DNA of 64,000 nt from Axinella damicornis (taxonomy: Eukaryota; Porifera; Demospongiae; Axinellida; Axinellidae). The DNA lies in contig OZ007510.1 of NCBI GenBank assembly GCA_963931865.1, positions 7,293,399 to 7,357,398 on the forward strand, read 5' to 3'. The position numbers were made by a program, and so were the translations under genes. The first letter of the stretch is position 1. Each line of letters opens with the position of its first letter. The notes beneath the pieces are model-generated. The model ran no database searches. It was not told the DNA's origin and saw nothing but the letters and a program-made list of their open reading frames with translations. Of the stretch, positions 10,336 through 21,133 are shown piece by piece.

Positions 10336-11485
10336 TTAGTCTGCAGCAAGAGATGAGAGCAGTGGCTCTCTGTATTCATTGAACTGAACAACAGGTGGTA
10401 GTTGCTGCGCATTTCCACCCTCTTCTTCATCTGAATCACCTTCATCCACGGGCTCGGCTACCATCTGGGAGGCTTTCTTTTTATGTAACCAGGCTAAAAA
10501 CCTCCTCCATTTTTGTGATCTCGCAACTTGCTTTGTAGGCATGGAATAGGAGAATTCCAATGAGTACCATGAAAGTGATACCAACTGAGGTAAATGTGAC
10601 TGGTTTAACTCTCATCCCAATGATTTCGGTATAGCACGTAGCAACTGAAAGGATGCCCAAGTTCAGAAAGAAGAATGATTCAAGAATGTTCAGATACCGC
10701 TTCTTGTAGACACCATGAAGGGTCAATGCAAATGCTAGCATTAGAAGACTTACAACTGCGATTGTCAACAAATTCAAACTATTCTTGCCAAGAATATTAA
10801 CTGCAAATGTTACAAACAAGATGGTGCGAACTAGAAGCAAAAATCCTGCCCAGAACACACAGTTGTCTTTGTAAGGACCAGTATATGCATCAAACAGAGG
10901 CTTGAGTCTCTTGACTGTGGCTAAGACCCTGATGTTTGATCGCTGTAAGCACTGTATAAACAGAAGCACTCCAGTGTAAAAGAGCAAAAATGCTAAGGCA
11001 ATTAAAGCAGCCATGAAAAGAGCAATGTGTTTCCCCTGAAGGTATGCTACGTTTCCGTCTAAAAGCCATACATACTTGCCCTTCCCTACTGAGGGAGTGA
11101 GAAGAGTGAAGGAAAATGCTGAAATTATGGCACGCTGTAGCTTAGTGAAGGAGAGAAGGAAGAGCATTGCCAACACCTTAACTGCATTCTTCCCCATCAA
11201 CCTTGCAACAAAATTGTACCTGCGACTGAGGAGGATGATCAGTCCTGCTATCAGCCAGATGTAAATGGGGAAGACAAACTGCAGCCAGGCCTTTGCATAG
11301 GCCTCCATGCCCTCATAGAAACAGGTCTTGATTCCCAGATCAAGGTTGAGCCAGGCTATGATGACTATAAATACATTGCCGTTATTGTGTGGAAAGAAGA
11401 CGGTGCTGTTCATTTGTACAATGTTGGCATAGAGGACAAGTCCATTCATTGTTCCCTCTGAAACAGTGAGATTACATTTCTGCAC
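10336..11485 (-). pseudogene. Truncated, frameshifted family copy (membrane region only)
   Basis: Only the membrane domain and tail of a B-type family protein remain, from CNLTVSEG to the stop at 10336. No signal peptide, beta-helix or Cys-rich module is found upstream. The frame breaks near 10545: the open frame 10481-11485 runs into KASCEITKMEE, while the expected KQVARSQKWRRF continues one frame over down to PPVVQFNEYREPLL. One extra base in TACAAAGCAAG explains this. The 3' flank matches those of B1 and B2. Just upstream of the truncation, TTTTGTGCAG could act as a splice acceptor, so a spliced gene with distant 5' exons is possible but none was found. A single-base assembly error could also mimic the frameshift, though not the missing ectodomain. 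Confidence 0.8.
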
Positions 11486-13977
11486 AAAATGTCAAAATGG
11501 AAGTGTTGTGTTTTTTTTTCTTTTCGTATAGCAGCTAGCTACCATATACGCACACAATGCAAGCAAACAATGGCACAGTCTGTACAAGGTGACTGGCAAA
11601 GCATTTATGAGTAGAACACTAAGGGCAGCTGCATTACAAGTCTGTTATAGGTATACACAGCTATGTACCTCAATGCACGACATGATGTCAAATGAAACAA
11701 GTATGATTACTTTTCAAAATTGTGTTGTTTTATCCAAATGGATTCCCAAATGTAATGGATTTTCATTGCTTACATAACAGTATTTCATTACCATGTGCTA
11801 TTGTTGAGCAGTTATGCCAACAGCGGTTTAAGGTAGGAAGCACGGCATCGGCGAAATCGCGCAATTTTGCTCATGAATAATTAATGAGATGACGTCACTT
11901 GCATACGGTTATTTAGAGTTATTCATCTGTTTACGTTTTCCCATGGCGGCAACCGGAATAAACAAGGGGGGCTTCTTTCTTTGATGCGGCTAGCGGCCCT
12001 TTCGAGTTTCAAATCGGTACTCTGATGTGGCCGTGCGGTACTTTGAAGATTTGTTTGAACACTCTTAAGTAAGAAGCTATTCTAGCTGATTGAATGTGGC
12101 GATGGGCTATCTGTGTGTGAATAGCTAGGTGGAGTGAGCAGGAATGTTTGTGGGTCTGCTGAAGTGGCCGAAGAACAGCCTGGAAAGTGAACAGCCTCCG
12201 ACAGCTCCCTGGCCAAGGTACTCTAGAGAGTTGACCTTTCGGCATTACAGGCCCCGCCCATTTTCGTGTTAGGGCGAATTTGGCTGGTTTGGTAGCTGGA
12301 CTGGGCTGGTGAGAGGGAGTAGATGTGTGGCCAAAACTCGGTAACCGAGAGGTGAACGTGGAAAAGCATCCCTGTTTTTGCAGGGGGTAGGTTGACCTTT
12401 TGGAAACTGGCCTTGGCTTGAGTCGGTTTTAGTTGGTGTGCGTGGAATTTTTTTTGAAAGCCTAGGGTAGCCAAACCTCTGTTTTTGAGGGTGGCAGTGA
12501 GTTTTGGGCTGTAGCCTGCAAGTGAGGAGAGCAGGTGGTAAATCCATCCGTAGTTTTGGGGCCTGTTTTGTGTGTGTATTGATGATGGGGTCAGAGTGTG
12601 GGTGGGGCCTTGGAGAGGGTCCAAATTTTCAGTTTCGTAGAGGGCCTTAAAATTGAGTTTTAGGGCGTTGTCAAGCAGAGGGAGCAGTTTGATGCAAAGT
12701 ATTGCTGAAACTTGTGTACGCTTTGATGCTGCCCATTTATCCATCAACTTGGTTTCGGAGATCGCGGTACCCATGTTTACTACCTTAATGCTAGTACATT
12801 TAAATATGTTATCTCTACCAAAAATGTCATTACCCACCTACACGTTACTCCACCTAAACACTTAAGTTGCTTAGTATATGTAGCGTTTCAAATCTTCATT
12901 CAAATTGCAATACAAGGATCACAGTATGCATTGTTAGTACAGCCTGAAAACTAGGTCGCGAGCTAGCTAGTACTACAAATTGAGTCTGCTTGTGTTCTTG
13001 TAATCATTTCTGGTGATATACGGATGAGCATGTGTAGTAGACTTTGCTGAGTATGTAGTAAATTATTGTCTGATGTATATAAAATGGGAATACCCAATGG
13101 GAATACCACATGCCACTAATAGCACACTGTTCCCACAAATGAATCATAAGGGTATATCATACTGTATACTGAACTGTTTTATGCTATCATGATCCAGTGC
13201 CTAACTGGGGTATCACTGCCCATTTAGGCAGTGGCAGTGATAAAACCAAGATTGGGCAGAGATTAATTTTCACTCACTGCAGCTAGAAAGACTGTCAGTG
13301 GTAAAGCCAGGTTGGGCACTACTGCTATTGCATACATGTACACAATTTCCGGTTACCCAGTTTCCTATAATATAAACTAATGATGTAATTATTACCTTTG
13401 TAAGTCTAGTACAAAGGTTAACTTGATGTCCATACACCACGTGGGCTTGTGTGGGCTTTCAGTGCAAAAGCACGAAGGTGCCACGAGAGCCCATCCTGAT
13501 AACAAAATGTAGGCGAAAAAAATTTCTGCGCTACATGTGGACTGATTAGCGCTACACACCTCTATGCACTGCCTTCGGCAGCGTGTAATTGTGCTATTAA
13601 AATAGTGGCCAGACAGGGTTTTTTGGGCTTCCTACAGCCCTGTGGGTAGTATTATTTTTAGGCACTGCTATCATCCATACCTTGTCTCTCCATGCCTTTT
13701 GATATTCTGCTATCCCTACAAAGCATTCTTAGCTCTCTGTCAGCTGTGTATAATTATTTCAGGCAAAATGGAAGTCTGAAGGATTAGTAGCTGTACTTTG
13801 CAAACACAGTCACTTTGTTTTGGGATTCTAGCACACTGCATGGGTCCCTAGCAATAAGTTGCATTTCCAGTGGAGACTGTAGACAAACCTCATGCAGGAC
13901 TGGGTGGTTCCGGTGTGCATCTACGTATGGCATGTCGTTGGGGGAAATGAAATCACTATGATAAACTAATAAAAGTC
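11486..13977. other. Intergenic, repeat-bearing, no gene recognised
   Basis: 11715-11835 resembles 46375-46495 (TTTTATCCAAANGGATTCC...ACTGCTTACA), a dispersed repeat. 13511-13590 resembles 42743-42820 (GACTGAT...CTCTNTGCACT...CCTTCGGCAGC), another dispersed repeat. A 204-codon open frame on the minus strand (12223-12837) is Thr/Pro/Gln-rich and matches no family. 13205-13320 holds two related GGCAGTGGCAGTGATAAA/GGTAAAGCC segments. No exon chain could be built. Confidence 0.45.
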
Positions 13978-14095
13978 TAGCCTCGTTCCCAGGCCGTCTG
14001 CCAGTCGCGCGCGCACCGCATACGTGACCTTTGACCCCTTCAAGGTCACGTATGCGGTGCGCGCGCGACTGGCAGACGGCCTGGGAACGAGGCTA
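13978..14095. mobile_element. 118-bp palindromic MITE with 9-bp target duplication
   Basis: A nearly perfect inverted repeat. The left end is TAGCCTCGTTCCCAGGCC and the right end GGCCTGGGAACGAGGCTA, with arms of about 55 bp around TTTGACCCC. The direct repeat ATAAAAGTC flanks it at 13969-13977 and 14096-14104. Its ends resemble those of 2955-3291 (TAG[CT]CTCG) and of elements at 55111-55188, 58642-59209 and 35907-36080, which defines one family. Non-coding; mobilised in trans by inference. Confidence 0.9.
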
Positions 14096-14504
14096 ATAAA
14101 AGTCTACTGTATGCATTAAGTAGATGAGTCTCATTCTAGAAGTTGCTCATTACGGGGTGTTTAAACGAGTCGAAGTTACCCTATGTAAGAACCTGGGGGT
14201 TAAAGAGGGAGGTGGGCATTTACTTGAAGGGTGGGAGAGGTTTAGCAAAAATAAAGCTATGTTTAATTTGGTCAGCTACTTGGGTTCAGTCAAAAAGTGG
14301 GGCAAAGTAATGTTTGATTTCTACCAGGACTGCATGGCATAAATCGCTACCCTCGAATTTAAGGGACACAAGGCAAGTATGATTTCTCCCATGAGTGATC
14401 TAACTGGTAATGTCCTAGTTGGACTACACAGTACTAGCTATAGAGGCCCAGTGCACTCCCTCTGGAGGTGGTTGGGAAAAGTGCACCGGATATAAGCGAA
14501 AGGT

Positions 14505-14565
14505 AGTAGTGGTCTCTCTAGTGTTGTAGAATGCATTGCTCTTATTGGAAAGCTGTCTCATGGTA

Positions 14566-14600
<35 letters not shown>

Positions 14601-14740
14601 AGCAGAATATAGATAAATAATTAATGGTGGAAAATGAAGTGCTCTTGATCTCTCCCTCCCTTCAATAATAGCTTGATAGACAGTAGCCTCTCCCCTTCTA
14701 AGAATCCTATGTAGATCAGCCATGCACTGAATGTCTCAAG
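14505..14740. repeat. Left part of the duplicated flank shared with 23325-23577
   Basis: Matches 23325-23577 in the words TTGTAGAATGCATT, GTCTCATGGTATCCCC, AATCCTAT..GTAGATCAGC and CTGAATGTCTCA, in the same order. This shows that the duplication producing B1 and B2 extends beyond the coding regions. The two copies are later interrupted differently: an insertion from 14741 in this copy, and about 140 extra bp at 23355-23490 in the other. Confidence 0.75.
14567..14599 (+). repeat. C33 homopolymer
   Basis: Thirty-three consecutive C after TGGTAT. The homologous position in the duplicated flank (23512-23518) has only seven C, so the tract has expanded in this copy or shrunk in the other. True length in an assembly is uncertain. 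Confidence 0.85.
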
Positions 14741-15691
14741 TATCACAGAGTCGGTAGACTCTGTATGTAGGGATACGACGTACACGCAATACATGCCAAT
14801 ACAAAAAAATCTCTCCAAATCTCAGAAACGGTACACTTATAAGCCTTTATAACCACATACCGTTCATCTTCGAGTGTTTTCATGACCAACAAGACTCCTC
14901 GCATCGCGAAAAACAGTCGCGAAAGTACCACACCAGGCACTCGCAAAACGGGCAAATTGTTTTTCTTTCTTTCTTCTTTCTTCTTCTTCAGACAACTTAG
15001 CTCAACGTTGCCTCAATCTGTCATGATGGTTTTCGCACGAAACAGCAGCATTTTCAACCGAGCAGTGCAACGTCCCATCGCTTTTTCGCTACCTCCAAGT
15101 CTTCACCAGGCGCTGCAGCTGTCACGCCATTTTCACGTTTGTACGCATGCGTACTTAAACGATCACGATCACCTAGTAACGATACGTAATTATTACTCAA
15201 GATCGCTGAATTAGAAACAGTGGGGAAGATGCGTTGACCGTTGTGCTGTCAATCAAACGAGGCACTCTTTATAAGACTGAGGTTAGTCCCTGTACGCATG
15301 ATTTAGCTATATTGCTACCTATAGTGTATTCTGTGAGCAGGGTGAATGCCTATCTCAACTCTCAACACCCATTATGAATGTCCCTACTATAAACTGCCTA
15401 TGCCATGATCTTCAGACAGGGAGAACTCAGTGGCTTTGTCATCCATCTAGGGAACAGTTGACTTGAGATGCCCGGGCCTGATTCTTCAGCCAATGCTGGA
15501 AGTGTAATACCCGAGTAATATTGTCCATATACCAAAGAGGTGCCTGTGAGCTCACTGACTTCTGCAGCAAACTTCAGCTCAAACATGCGCCTGCTTCCCC
15601 CCCAAATTACACTCCTGGTATAGGAAAAATTGTGCCGCGTAATGTAATGTTACACTCCTGGTATAGGAAAAATTGTGCCGCGTAATGTAAT

Positions 15692-16645
15692 GTAATATAA
15701 TCCAATCCAATATAATATAAATAATGTTTGAGTACTTAGGATTGGCCTACAGAGATTCTGACTACACCGCCGTGATCGCTATCATGCACTGACCTGAATG
15801 ATGAAAGTTGGTGCTGAAACTCACCTTGGTGGTGGAGATATGAGCGCTTTTGTCTCGCCGTTGGCCGCCATTGCTCGAGCGCTCCATCGACTTCCGGTGG
15901 CAGTACCGTTCTTAGGAACGGCACACGAAGATTCTGACCACACGGCCGTGATAGCTGTCGTTCACTGACGCTTGCATGCCATAACTCACCGTGCTGGCTA
16001 AGTTGTGAGTGCTGTAATAATGACTTGTCTTCCTTTTGGTCGCCATTGCTCGCGATCGACTGAGCCACGTGGCATGTGCGTTAATTGGAACGAATTGCAA
16101 TAATTAAGTTTTGCTACGGCGAGGCAATCGCGGGGTTGCAACGGCTACCAGGAGTGCGGTTGCCCCTCGTAATATAATCCAATCCAATATAATATAAATA
16201 ATGTTTGAGTACTTAGGATTGGCCTACAGAGATTCTGACTACACCGCCGTGATCGCTATCATGCACTGACCTGAATGATGAAAGTTGGTGCTGAAACTCA
16301 CCTTGGTGGTGGAGATATGAGCGCTTTTGTCTCGCCGTTGGCCGCCATTGCTCGAGCGCTCTCTCGACTTCCGGTGGCAGTACCGTTCTTAGGAAAGGCA
16401 CACGAAGATTCTGACCACACGGCCGTGATAGCTGTCGTTCACTGACGCTTGCATGCCATAACTCACCGTGCTGGCTAAGTTGTGAGTGCTGTAATAATGA
16501 CTTGTCTTCCTTTTGGTCGCCATTGCTCGCGATCGACTGAGCCACGTGGCATGTGCGTTAATTGGAACGAATTGCAATAATTAAGTTTTGCTACGGCGAG
16601 GCAATCGCGGGGTTGCAACGGCTACCAGGAGTGCGGTTGCCCCTC
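15692..16645. repeat. Tandem duplication of a 477-bp unit
   Basis: 15692-16168 and 16169-16645 are nearly identical, with only a few substitutions (for example CTCCATCGAC versus CTCTCTCGAC). Each unit is itself made of two diverged halves, both starting GATTCTGACNACAC and carrying CGCCATTGCTCG, so there were at least two rounds of duplication. The 110-codon minus-strand frames in each unit (15736-16068, 16213-16545) are probably by-products: they match no known protein. Confidence 0.85.
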
Positions 16646-16654
16646 GAAACATAA

Positions 16655-16926
16655 ACAAGTAATAAAAAACATTAAAAATGTAGCAGGATGTAGGGATACC
16701 AGAACGGCAAAAAGTAAGGAAACAAGAGGGATGATCGAACATAACAGTGAAGTATACAATCACCCCTACATATCTTTTTTCATTGTACATGTTATATGGA
16801 AGAAGATCTCTGTAGGGGTGATTGTATACTTCACTGTTATGTTCGATCATCCCTCTTGTTTCCTTACTTTTTGCCGTTCTGGTATCCCTACATCCTGCTA
16901 CATTTTTAATGTTTTTTATTACTTGT
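16655..16926. repeat. 272-bp foldback palindrome
   Basis: The left arm starts ACAAGTAATAAAAAACATTA and the right arm ends TAATGTTTTTTATTACTTGT. Arms of about 130 bp are almost perfectly complementary around a short AT-rich centre near 16790. The ORFs at 16581-16850 and 16731-16997 start with the same peptide on opposite strands only because of this palindrome. Confidence 0.9.
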
Positions 16927-16935
16927 ATATATTGG

Positions 16936-17367
16936 AATGTTCAAGGTTGAGGTATGCTGCTTCATACACAATCATATTTTTTGCCATTATCATGTAATTC
17001 GATTAGATTTCTAATTCATTCTGGCAGTTTGACAGAAAGTGCAAGGTCATTGCTACTATCGAGGCTTTGCTTGCACACTTTGGGGGTGGGGCCGGACCCG
17101 TGGGGGCGGGGCCTGCCCCGTGGGCGGGGCAATAGTGTGATGCTGCTAATGTATAGCTATAAGTCTCATTAATTGTGATTAGCTGTAGAATAATGTGGTG
17201 TGGTGCATAAAACACACATACTGATTTAACCTGGATCTCCTACAAAATGGATTTGTGAGAACACACTTCACAAGATAAGTGCAGTTGAAGTAGATATAAC
17301 ATAGCTATGTACAAAACCAAAATGAGTTCATGAATTGTTCTGGAACTGTGTATGTATAGATGTAAGT
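16936..17367. repeat. Right part of the duplicated flank / 3' region of B1
   Basis: Matches 23575-24087: CATTCTGGCAGTTTGACAG, TGCTGCTAATGTATAGCTAT, then CTGGATCTCCTACAAAATGG and GTGAGAACACACTTCACAAG. It differs by a G-rich block at 17078-17130 (GGGGTGGGGCC, GGGGGCGGGGCC, GGGCGGGGC) missing from the other copy. The last 150 bp are probably the 3'UTR of B1. Confidence 0.75.
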
Positions 17368-20300
17368 TTAGTCTTCAGCATGAGATGAGAGCAGGGGCTC
17401 CCGGTATTCATTGAACCGAACAACAGGTGGTAGTTGCACATTATCACTCTCTTCTTCATACGAATCACCTTGATCCACCGGCTCTATTACTGTCTGAGAA
17501 ATTTTCTTTTTAGCTAACCAAGCCAAAAATCTCCTCCATTTCTCTGAGCTTGCAGCTTGCTTATAGGTGTGGAATAGGAGAATTGCAACAAGTACTATGA
17601 AAGTGATGCCGACTGAGGTAAAGGTAACAGGTTTAGTTGACCAGCCAATGATTTTGGCAAAGCACACACCCGATGAAAGAATGCCCAAGTTCAGAAAGAA
17701 AAAGGATTCAAGAATGTTCAGGTACTGCTTCTTGTACACACCATGAAAGGCCCACACAACCGCCAGTATCAGCAGACTTGCAATTGTGATTGTCAGCAAA
17801 TTCAAACTATCCTCTCCAAGAACGTTGACTGCAAATATTACAAGTAAGATACTGCGAATTAGAAGCAACAATCCTGTCCAGAACCCACAGTTATCTTTGT
17901 AGGGACCAGTATATGCATCAAAAAGAGGTTTGAGTCTTTTGATTGTGGCCAAGACCCTCATGTTTGATCGTTGTAAGCACTGTATGAACAGAAGCACTCC
18001 AGTGTAGAGGAGCAAAAACATTGAGGCAATTAAAGCAGCTACAAACAAAGTAATGTGTTTCCCATGAAGATATGCTACATTTCCATCTAAAAGCCATATA
18101 TACTTGTCTTTCCCTATCCATGGTGTGAGAAGAGTGAAGGATATAGCAGAAATAAAGGCACGCTGTAGCTTAGCAAAGGAGAGAAGGAAGAGAGTTGCTA
18201 GCACTTTTACTGCATTTTTCCCCATTAGTCTTGTAAAAATGTTGTACCTGCTACTGAGGAAGATGATCAGTCCTGCTATCAGCCAGATGTAAATGGGGAA
18301 GACAAACTGTAGCCAGGCCTTTGTATAGGCATCCATGCCATCATAGAAACAGGTCTCAATCCCCAGATCAAGATTGAGCCAGGCTATGAAGACTGCAAGT
18401 GGATTGGTGTCATTAGATGGAAAAAAGGTGGTTTGGTATATTTGGACAATATTGGCATAGAAGATGAGTCCACTCATTGTTCCCTCTGAAACAGTGAGAT
18501 TGCAAGCAATTAAGAAAATGACAAGAAGAAATCCAGCCAGTGCGAATGGAATGAGCAGTAGAAGGTAGACGTTTGAACAAGAGAGACATTTTGAGCTTCC
18601 AAGGACAATGCTGAGCCCATGTGCACATGCCCCACACAGGACACCGGTTCGATTGAAGGCACACTGTTCATCTCCAGTTATTGTTATATTAGTGGAGTTG
18701 AGGTGACTTTTGTAGGATTCACAGAAGTCAAATGGGCATTTTCCCTGAAAGTAATGCCCGACCCATTTTCCAGGTGGACCATGGATGGTATGATTATTAA
18801 TGTGGCAGATATACCCTTGTTTTGCAAGCGTAGGAAGACAATCACAGAACACTGGGACATCGTTCCTGAGCTCAAACCCTATTGGACAAGGTTGCAGTGA
18901 TACTACTAAGTGCAGTGGTCGATGATAGTATGGGATGGTACTGCTGGTTTCGGACTGCTGTCCTGTCAAAATCACGTTTTCATACGATTGGTTTGAGAAC
19001 ACTGTATATGATAGGTCTGTACATCTTGCAGTGTTGATAGTTTGTGAGTTGTGTAGGTTACCAAGCCTGGAATCCCCTTTGGTGTCAGCTGCAACCCTGG
19101 CTAGTACAGTTCCTGGCACTGTGCCAGCTCTCTGTCCAACTATGGCCACTGTTACTGTAAAATTCTGTCCTGGAAAAGATGCTCTATCTATGTGGGTTTT
19201 GTTGCATATAGGTATATGGTTGGTGGTATTGCATACACAAACATCATATGGGTTGGAAGATATGAATGATAAATCAGCTGTTGAGTGCTCAAATTCAAAC
19301 ACCTGATTAAATACATAGGTGCTGCTTCGATATTGCTTAAGTCTGTTGAACAAATAGCAGTAATCAACTGATCCTCCATAAATGGCAGTTCCAGCATACT
19401 CTGCTTGATTGTTTAGTAGCCTCACACGAGTTGTATTAAGGAAATTTGACTGATGGCTGATATCAGTGTGGGGTTGAAAGAAACATGCAGGCTTTGAAAG
19501 TAAGCTTTCGTCAACAAATATTCCACCACCAAAGTGTTCAGCCTTGTTACTATTGAATGTAACAATGGAGTATGGTTTTAGAAACATGAAAGAATTCTGG
19601 TATAGTGCTAGCCCTCCTCCACTGGAGCCATTGTTGTACCTGATGGTGATATTACCTTCGAATATAAGATTACTCTTGATGGACAATATTGCAGTACAGC
19701 TGTTGTTCTCAAGAATGCAGTCAATGAAGTTGGTATTTGGACTTCCAATAGTCAAAACAGTACCGCTTCCAGAAGCATTGTAAGCATTCTTATAAAGTAA
19801 GTTCTCAAAGAACCTGCACTGCACAAACTTAATCTCGAACTTGGCCATGCTATTTCTCAAGAATGATGAAATATCCAGGGTTATGATATGCACAGCTACC
19901 CCACCATGGCCTTCGTATGCGATTGTATTTCGTTCAAAACTGCAGTTTTCAATTGTGATCACTCTAGTGTTGCACAACGCATTTGGAGATTCTTGCTGTC
20001 TTAGATAAAGCGCACCGCCCACTGATTTAGCATGATTTTCTAAGAAGTTTGTGTTGAAAACATGCATAATTGTGTGAGTATTTCCCAAAACACTGCATGA
20101 AGTAGTGGTAAACTCTGGTTCTTCAAAGAATGTAACAAACATTCCCCCTCCAAGATAGCCTATTCCGTGCTCAATATGACTGTTATTCACTATGACCGGG
20201 TACACAAAGTTGTGTGTGGTGTTGTGGTAGATAATGGCAAGATTTCCTCCATCAAATGCTTCATTTCCTTTAAAAGTGACATTATTCAATGTGACTCTAA

Positions 20301-21033
20301 CATTGGTGCATTCTATAACAAATGTCAGTCCAGCTGCAAGAGATCTCTTGTGTGGATTGCACCCAGACAAAAATCTTGAGCCTTCAATATGGAGGTAATT
20401 GATCTCTGTAGTGCTGGAACAATGGCCATAGAAGAATATAGCATTTCTACCGTAGTAAAGGTCACTGCCATTGTTCTCTATGAATGTTGAATCTTGAATG
20501 AACGAATTTCCAAGAATTTGGTCAGCATATATTCCATATCCCTTACTTTCACTCAATGTTACGGCCAACAGAGAGAGGTTAGTAACTGTCTTGAGACTTA
20601 TGGCTGCATGACGGCTTGTGTAGCTCTCGGGTATGGAAACAGCCTGCCCACATTCTGAGAAGGTGATGCTTTCTATGTGCAAGTCTATCACATTAATAAA
20701 TTCAAATCCGACTGACTCTTGAGTGCAAATGATTTTAGCAGCAGAAGGTTCTTCAGGTGAGCCTGATTCTCCTACCAAGGTGAGGTTTGAAACCAGCTCT
20801 ATGATTGCAGAAGTATTTGCCCTGTGTGTTCCTTGGAGAAACACTATCTTGGTGTTTGACTTGTTGAAATAACTGGAATTCGCCAGGTAGTAGGACAGAG
20901 TGTGGCACTCATGCTCAGCATGGGAGCAGGTGGTGTTTTCATTCGGTTTCACATAATATACAGCAGCATTTGACAAACCAAAGCAACAGGAAACTACAGT
21001 TGCAAGAACTGTGAATTTTAGCCACACAGTCAT
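17368..21033 (-). CDS. Family gene B1: beta-helix ectodomain, multi-pass membrane protein
   Basis: Intact single-exon frame, 1,221 residues, with signal peptide MTVWLKFTVLATVVSCCFG, then YYVKPNENTTC and the CHTLSYY module. The ectodomain (about residues 50-700) is rich in NNS/NNT, GGG[LMI] and FxxN motifs, consistent with a parallel beta-helix. CDCLP, CPFDFC, QCAFNRTG and LCGAC form the Cys-rich module before the first membrane helix near residue 823. About eight helices follow, including AWLNLDLGIETCFYDG and KPLFDAYTGPYKD. The tail (from about residue 1,158) is Lys/Arg-rich then acidic, and ends PPVVRFNEYREPLLSS. Much closer to B2 than to other members; their 3' flanks are also homologous. 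The ATG lies about 90 bp downstream of a TATA-like site. Function not known. Confidence 0.9.
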   Translation of the reverse strand: MTVWLKFTVLATVVSCCFGLSNAAVYYVKPNENTTCSHAEHECHTLSYYLANSSYFNKSNTKIVFLQGTHRANTSAIIELVSNLTLVGESGSPEEPSAAKIICTQESVGFEFINVIDLHIESITFSECGQAVSIPESYTSRHAAISLKTVTNLSLLAVTLSESKGYGIYADQILGNSFIQDSTFIENNGSDLYYGRNAIFFYGHCSSTTEINYLHIEGSRFLSGCNPHKRSLAAGLTFVIECTNVRVTLNNVTFKGNEAFDGGNLAIIYHNTTHNFVYPVIVNNSHIEHGIGYLGGGMFVTFFEEPEFTTTSCSVLGNTHTIMHVFNTNFLENHAKSVGGALYLRQQESPNALCNTRVITIENCSFERNTIAYEGHGGVAVHIITLDISSFLRNSMAKFEIKFVQCRFFENLLYKNAYNASGSGTVLTIGSPNTNFIDCILENNSCTAILSIKSNLIFEGNITIRYNNGSSGGGLALYQNSFMFLKPYSIVTFNSNKAEHFGGGIFVDESLLSKPACFFQPHTDISHQSNFLNTTRVRLLNNQAEYAGTAIYGGSVDYCYLFNRLKQYRSSTYVFNQVFEFEHSTADLSFISSNPYDVCVCNTTNHIPICNKTHIDRASFPGQNFTVTVAIVGQRAGTVPGTVLARVAADTKGDSRLGNLHNSQTINTARCTDLSYTVFSNQSYENVILTGQQSETSSTIPYYHRPLHLVVSLQPCPIGFELRNDVPVFCDCLPTLAKQGYICHINNHTIHGPPGKWVGHYFQGKCPFDFCESYKSHLNSTNITITGDEQCAFNRTGVLCGACAHGLSIVLGSSKCLSCSNVYLLLLIPFALAGFLLVIFLIACNLTVSEGTMSGLIFYANIVQIYQTTFFPSNDTNPLAVFIAWLNLDLGIETCFYDGMDAYTKAWLQFVFPIYIWLIAGLIIFLSSRYNIFTRLMGKNAVKVLATLFLLSFAKLQRAFISAISFTLLTPWIGKDKYIWLLDGNVAYLHGKHITLFVAALIASMFLLLYTGVLLFIQCLQRSNMRVLATIKRLKPLFDAYTGPYKDNCGFWTGLLLLIRSILLVIFAVNVLGEDSLNLLTITIASLLILAVVWAFHGVYKKQYLNILESFFFLNLGILSSGVCFAKIIGWSTKPVTFTSVGITFIVLVAILLFHTYKQAASSEKWRRFLAWLAKKKISQTVIEPVDQGDSYEEESDNVQLPPVVRFNEYREPLLSSHAED

Positions 21034-21122
21034 CGTTGTTTTGCTTCTTTGTTGGTAGCAGTTACAGGTACTGCAGTGATGAGAAGTGTCGAACAGTTAC
21101 ATATATGTAGGTGGATAGGCTG

Positions 21123-21133
21123 CTTTATATACA
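21123..21133 (-). promoter_or_regulatory. Candidate TATA box of B1
   Basis: Minus-strand TGTATATAAAG about 90 bp upstream of the B1 start codon gives a 5'UTR of about 60 nt with no intron needed. The matching site near 27910 before B2 is degenerate. Motif and position only; no expression evidence. Confidence 0.45.

Larger units (their letters stand above)
14741..16935. mobile_element. Composite ~2.2-kb insertion absent from the paralogous flank
   Basis: Comparing the B1 and B2 downstream flanks, CTGAATGTCTCA and GTTGAGGTATGCTGCTTC are adjacent at 23560-23600 but lie 2.2 kb apart here. The insert opens with TATCACAGAGTCGGTAGACT, whose CAGAGTC/GACTCTG forms a hairpin. The first 51 bp (14741-14791) recur identically at 43957-44007. 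The insert also holds the 477-bp direct duplication and the 272-bp palindrome. I recognise no transposase. The short ORFs inside, including 14882-15214, match nothing known. Confidence 0.65.

Noticed and set aside
12223..12837. 204-codon minus-strand ORF as a gene
   Set aside because: Low-complexity Thr/Pro/Gln-rich composition, no domain, no splice or promoter support.
14424..14723. ORF with a poly-Gly stretch
   Set aside because: Produced by reading the C33 homopolymer on the minus strand. The same applies to the Gly-rich ORFs around 62488-62821.
14741..14791. Helitron 3' end, because of the hairpin near the terminus
   Set aside because: No CTRR terminus follows the hairpin in either orientation and no TC start was identified.
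15736..16545. Pair of identical 110-codon ORFs as duplicated genes
   Set aside because: They fall within a 477-bp duplicated non-coding repeat; the identity comes from the DNA duplication and no family was recognised.
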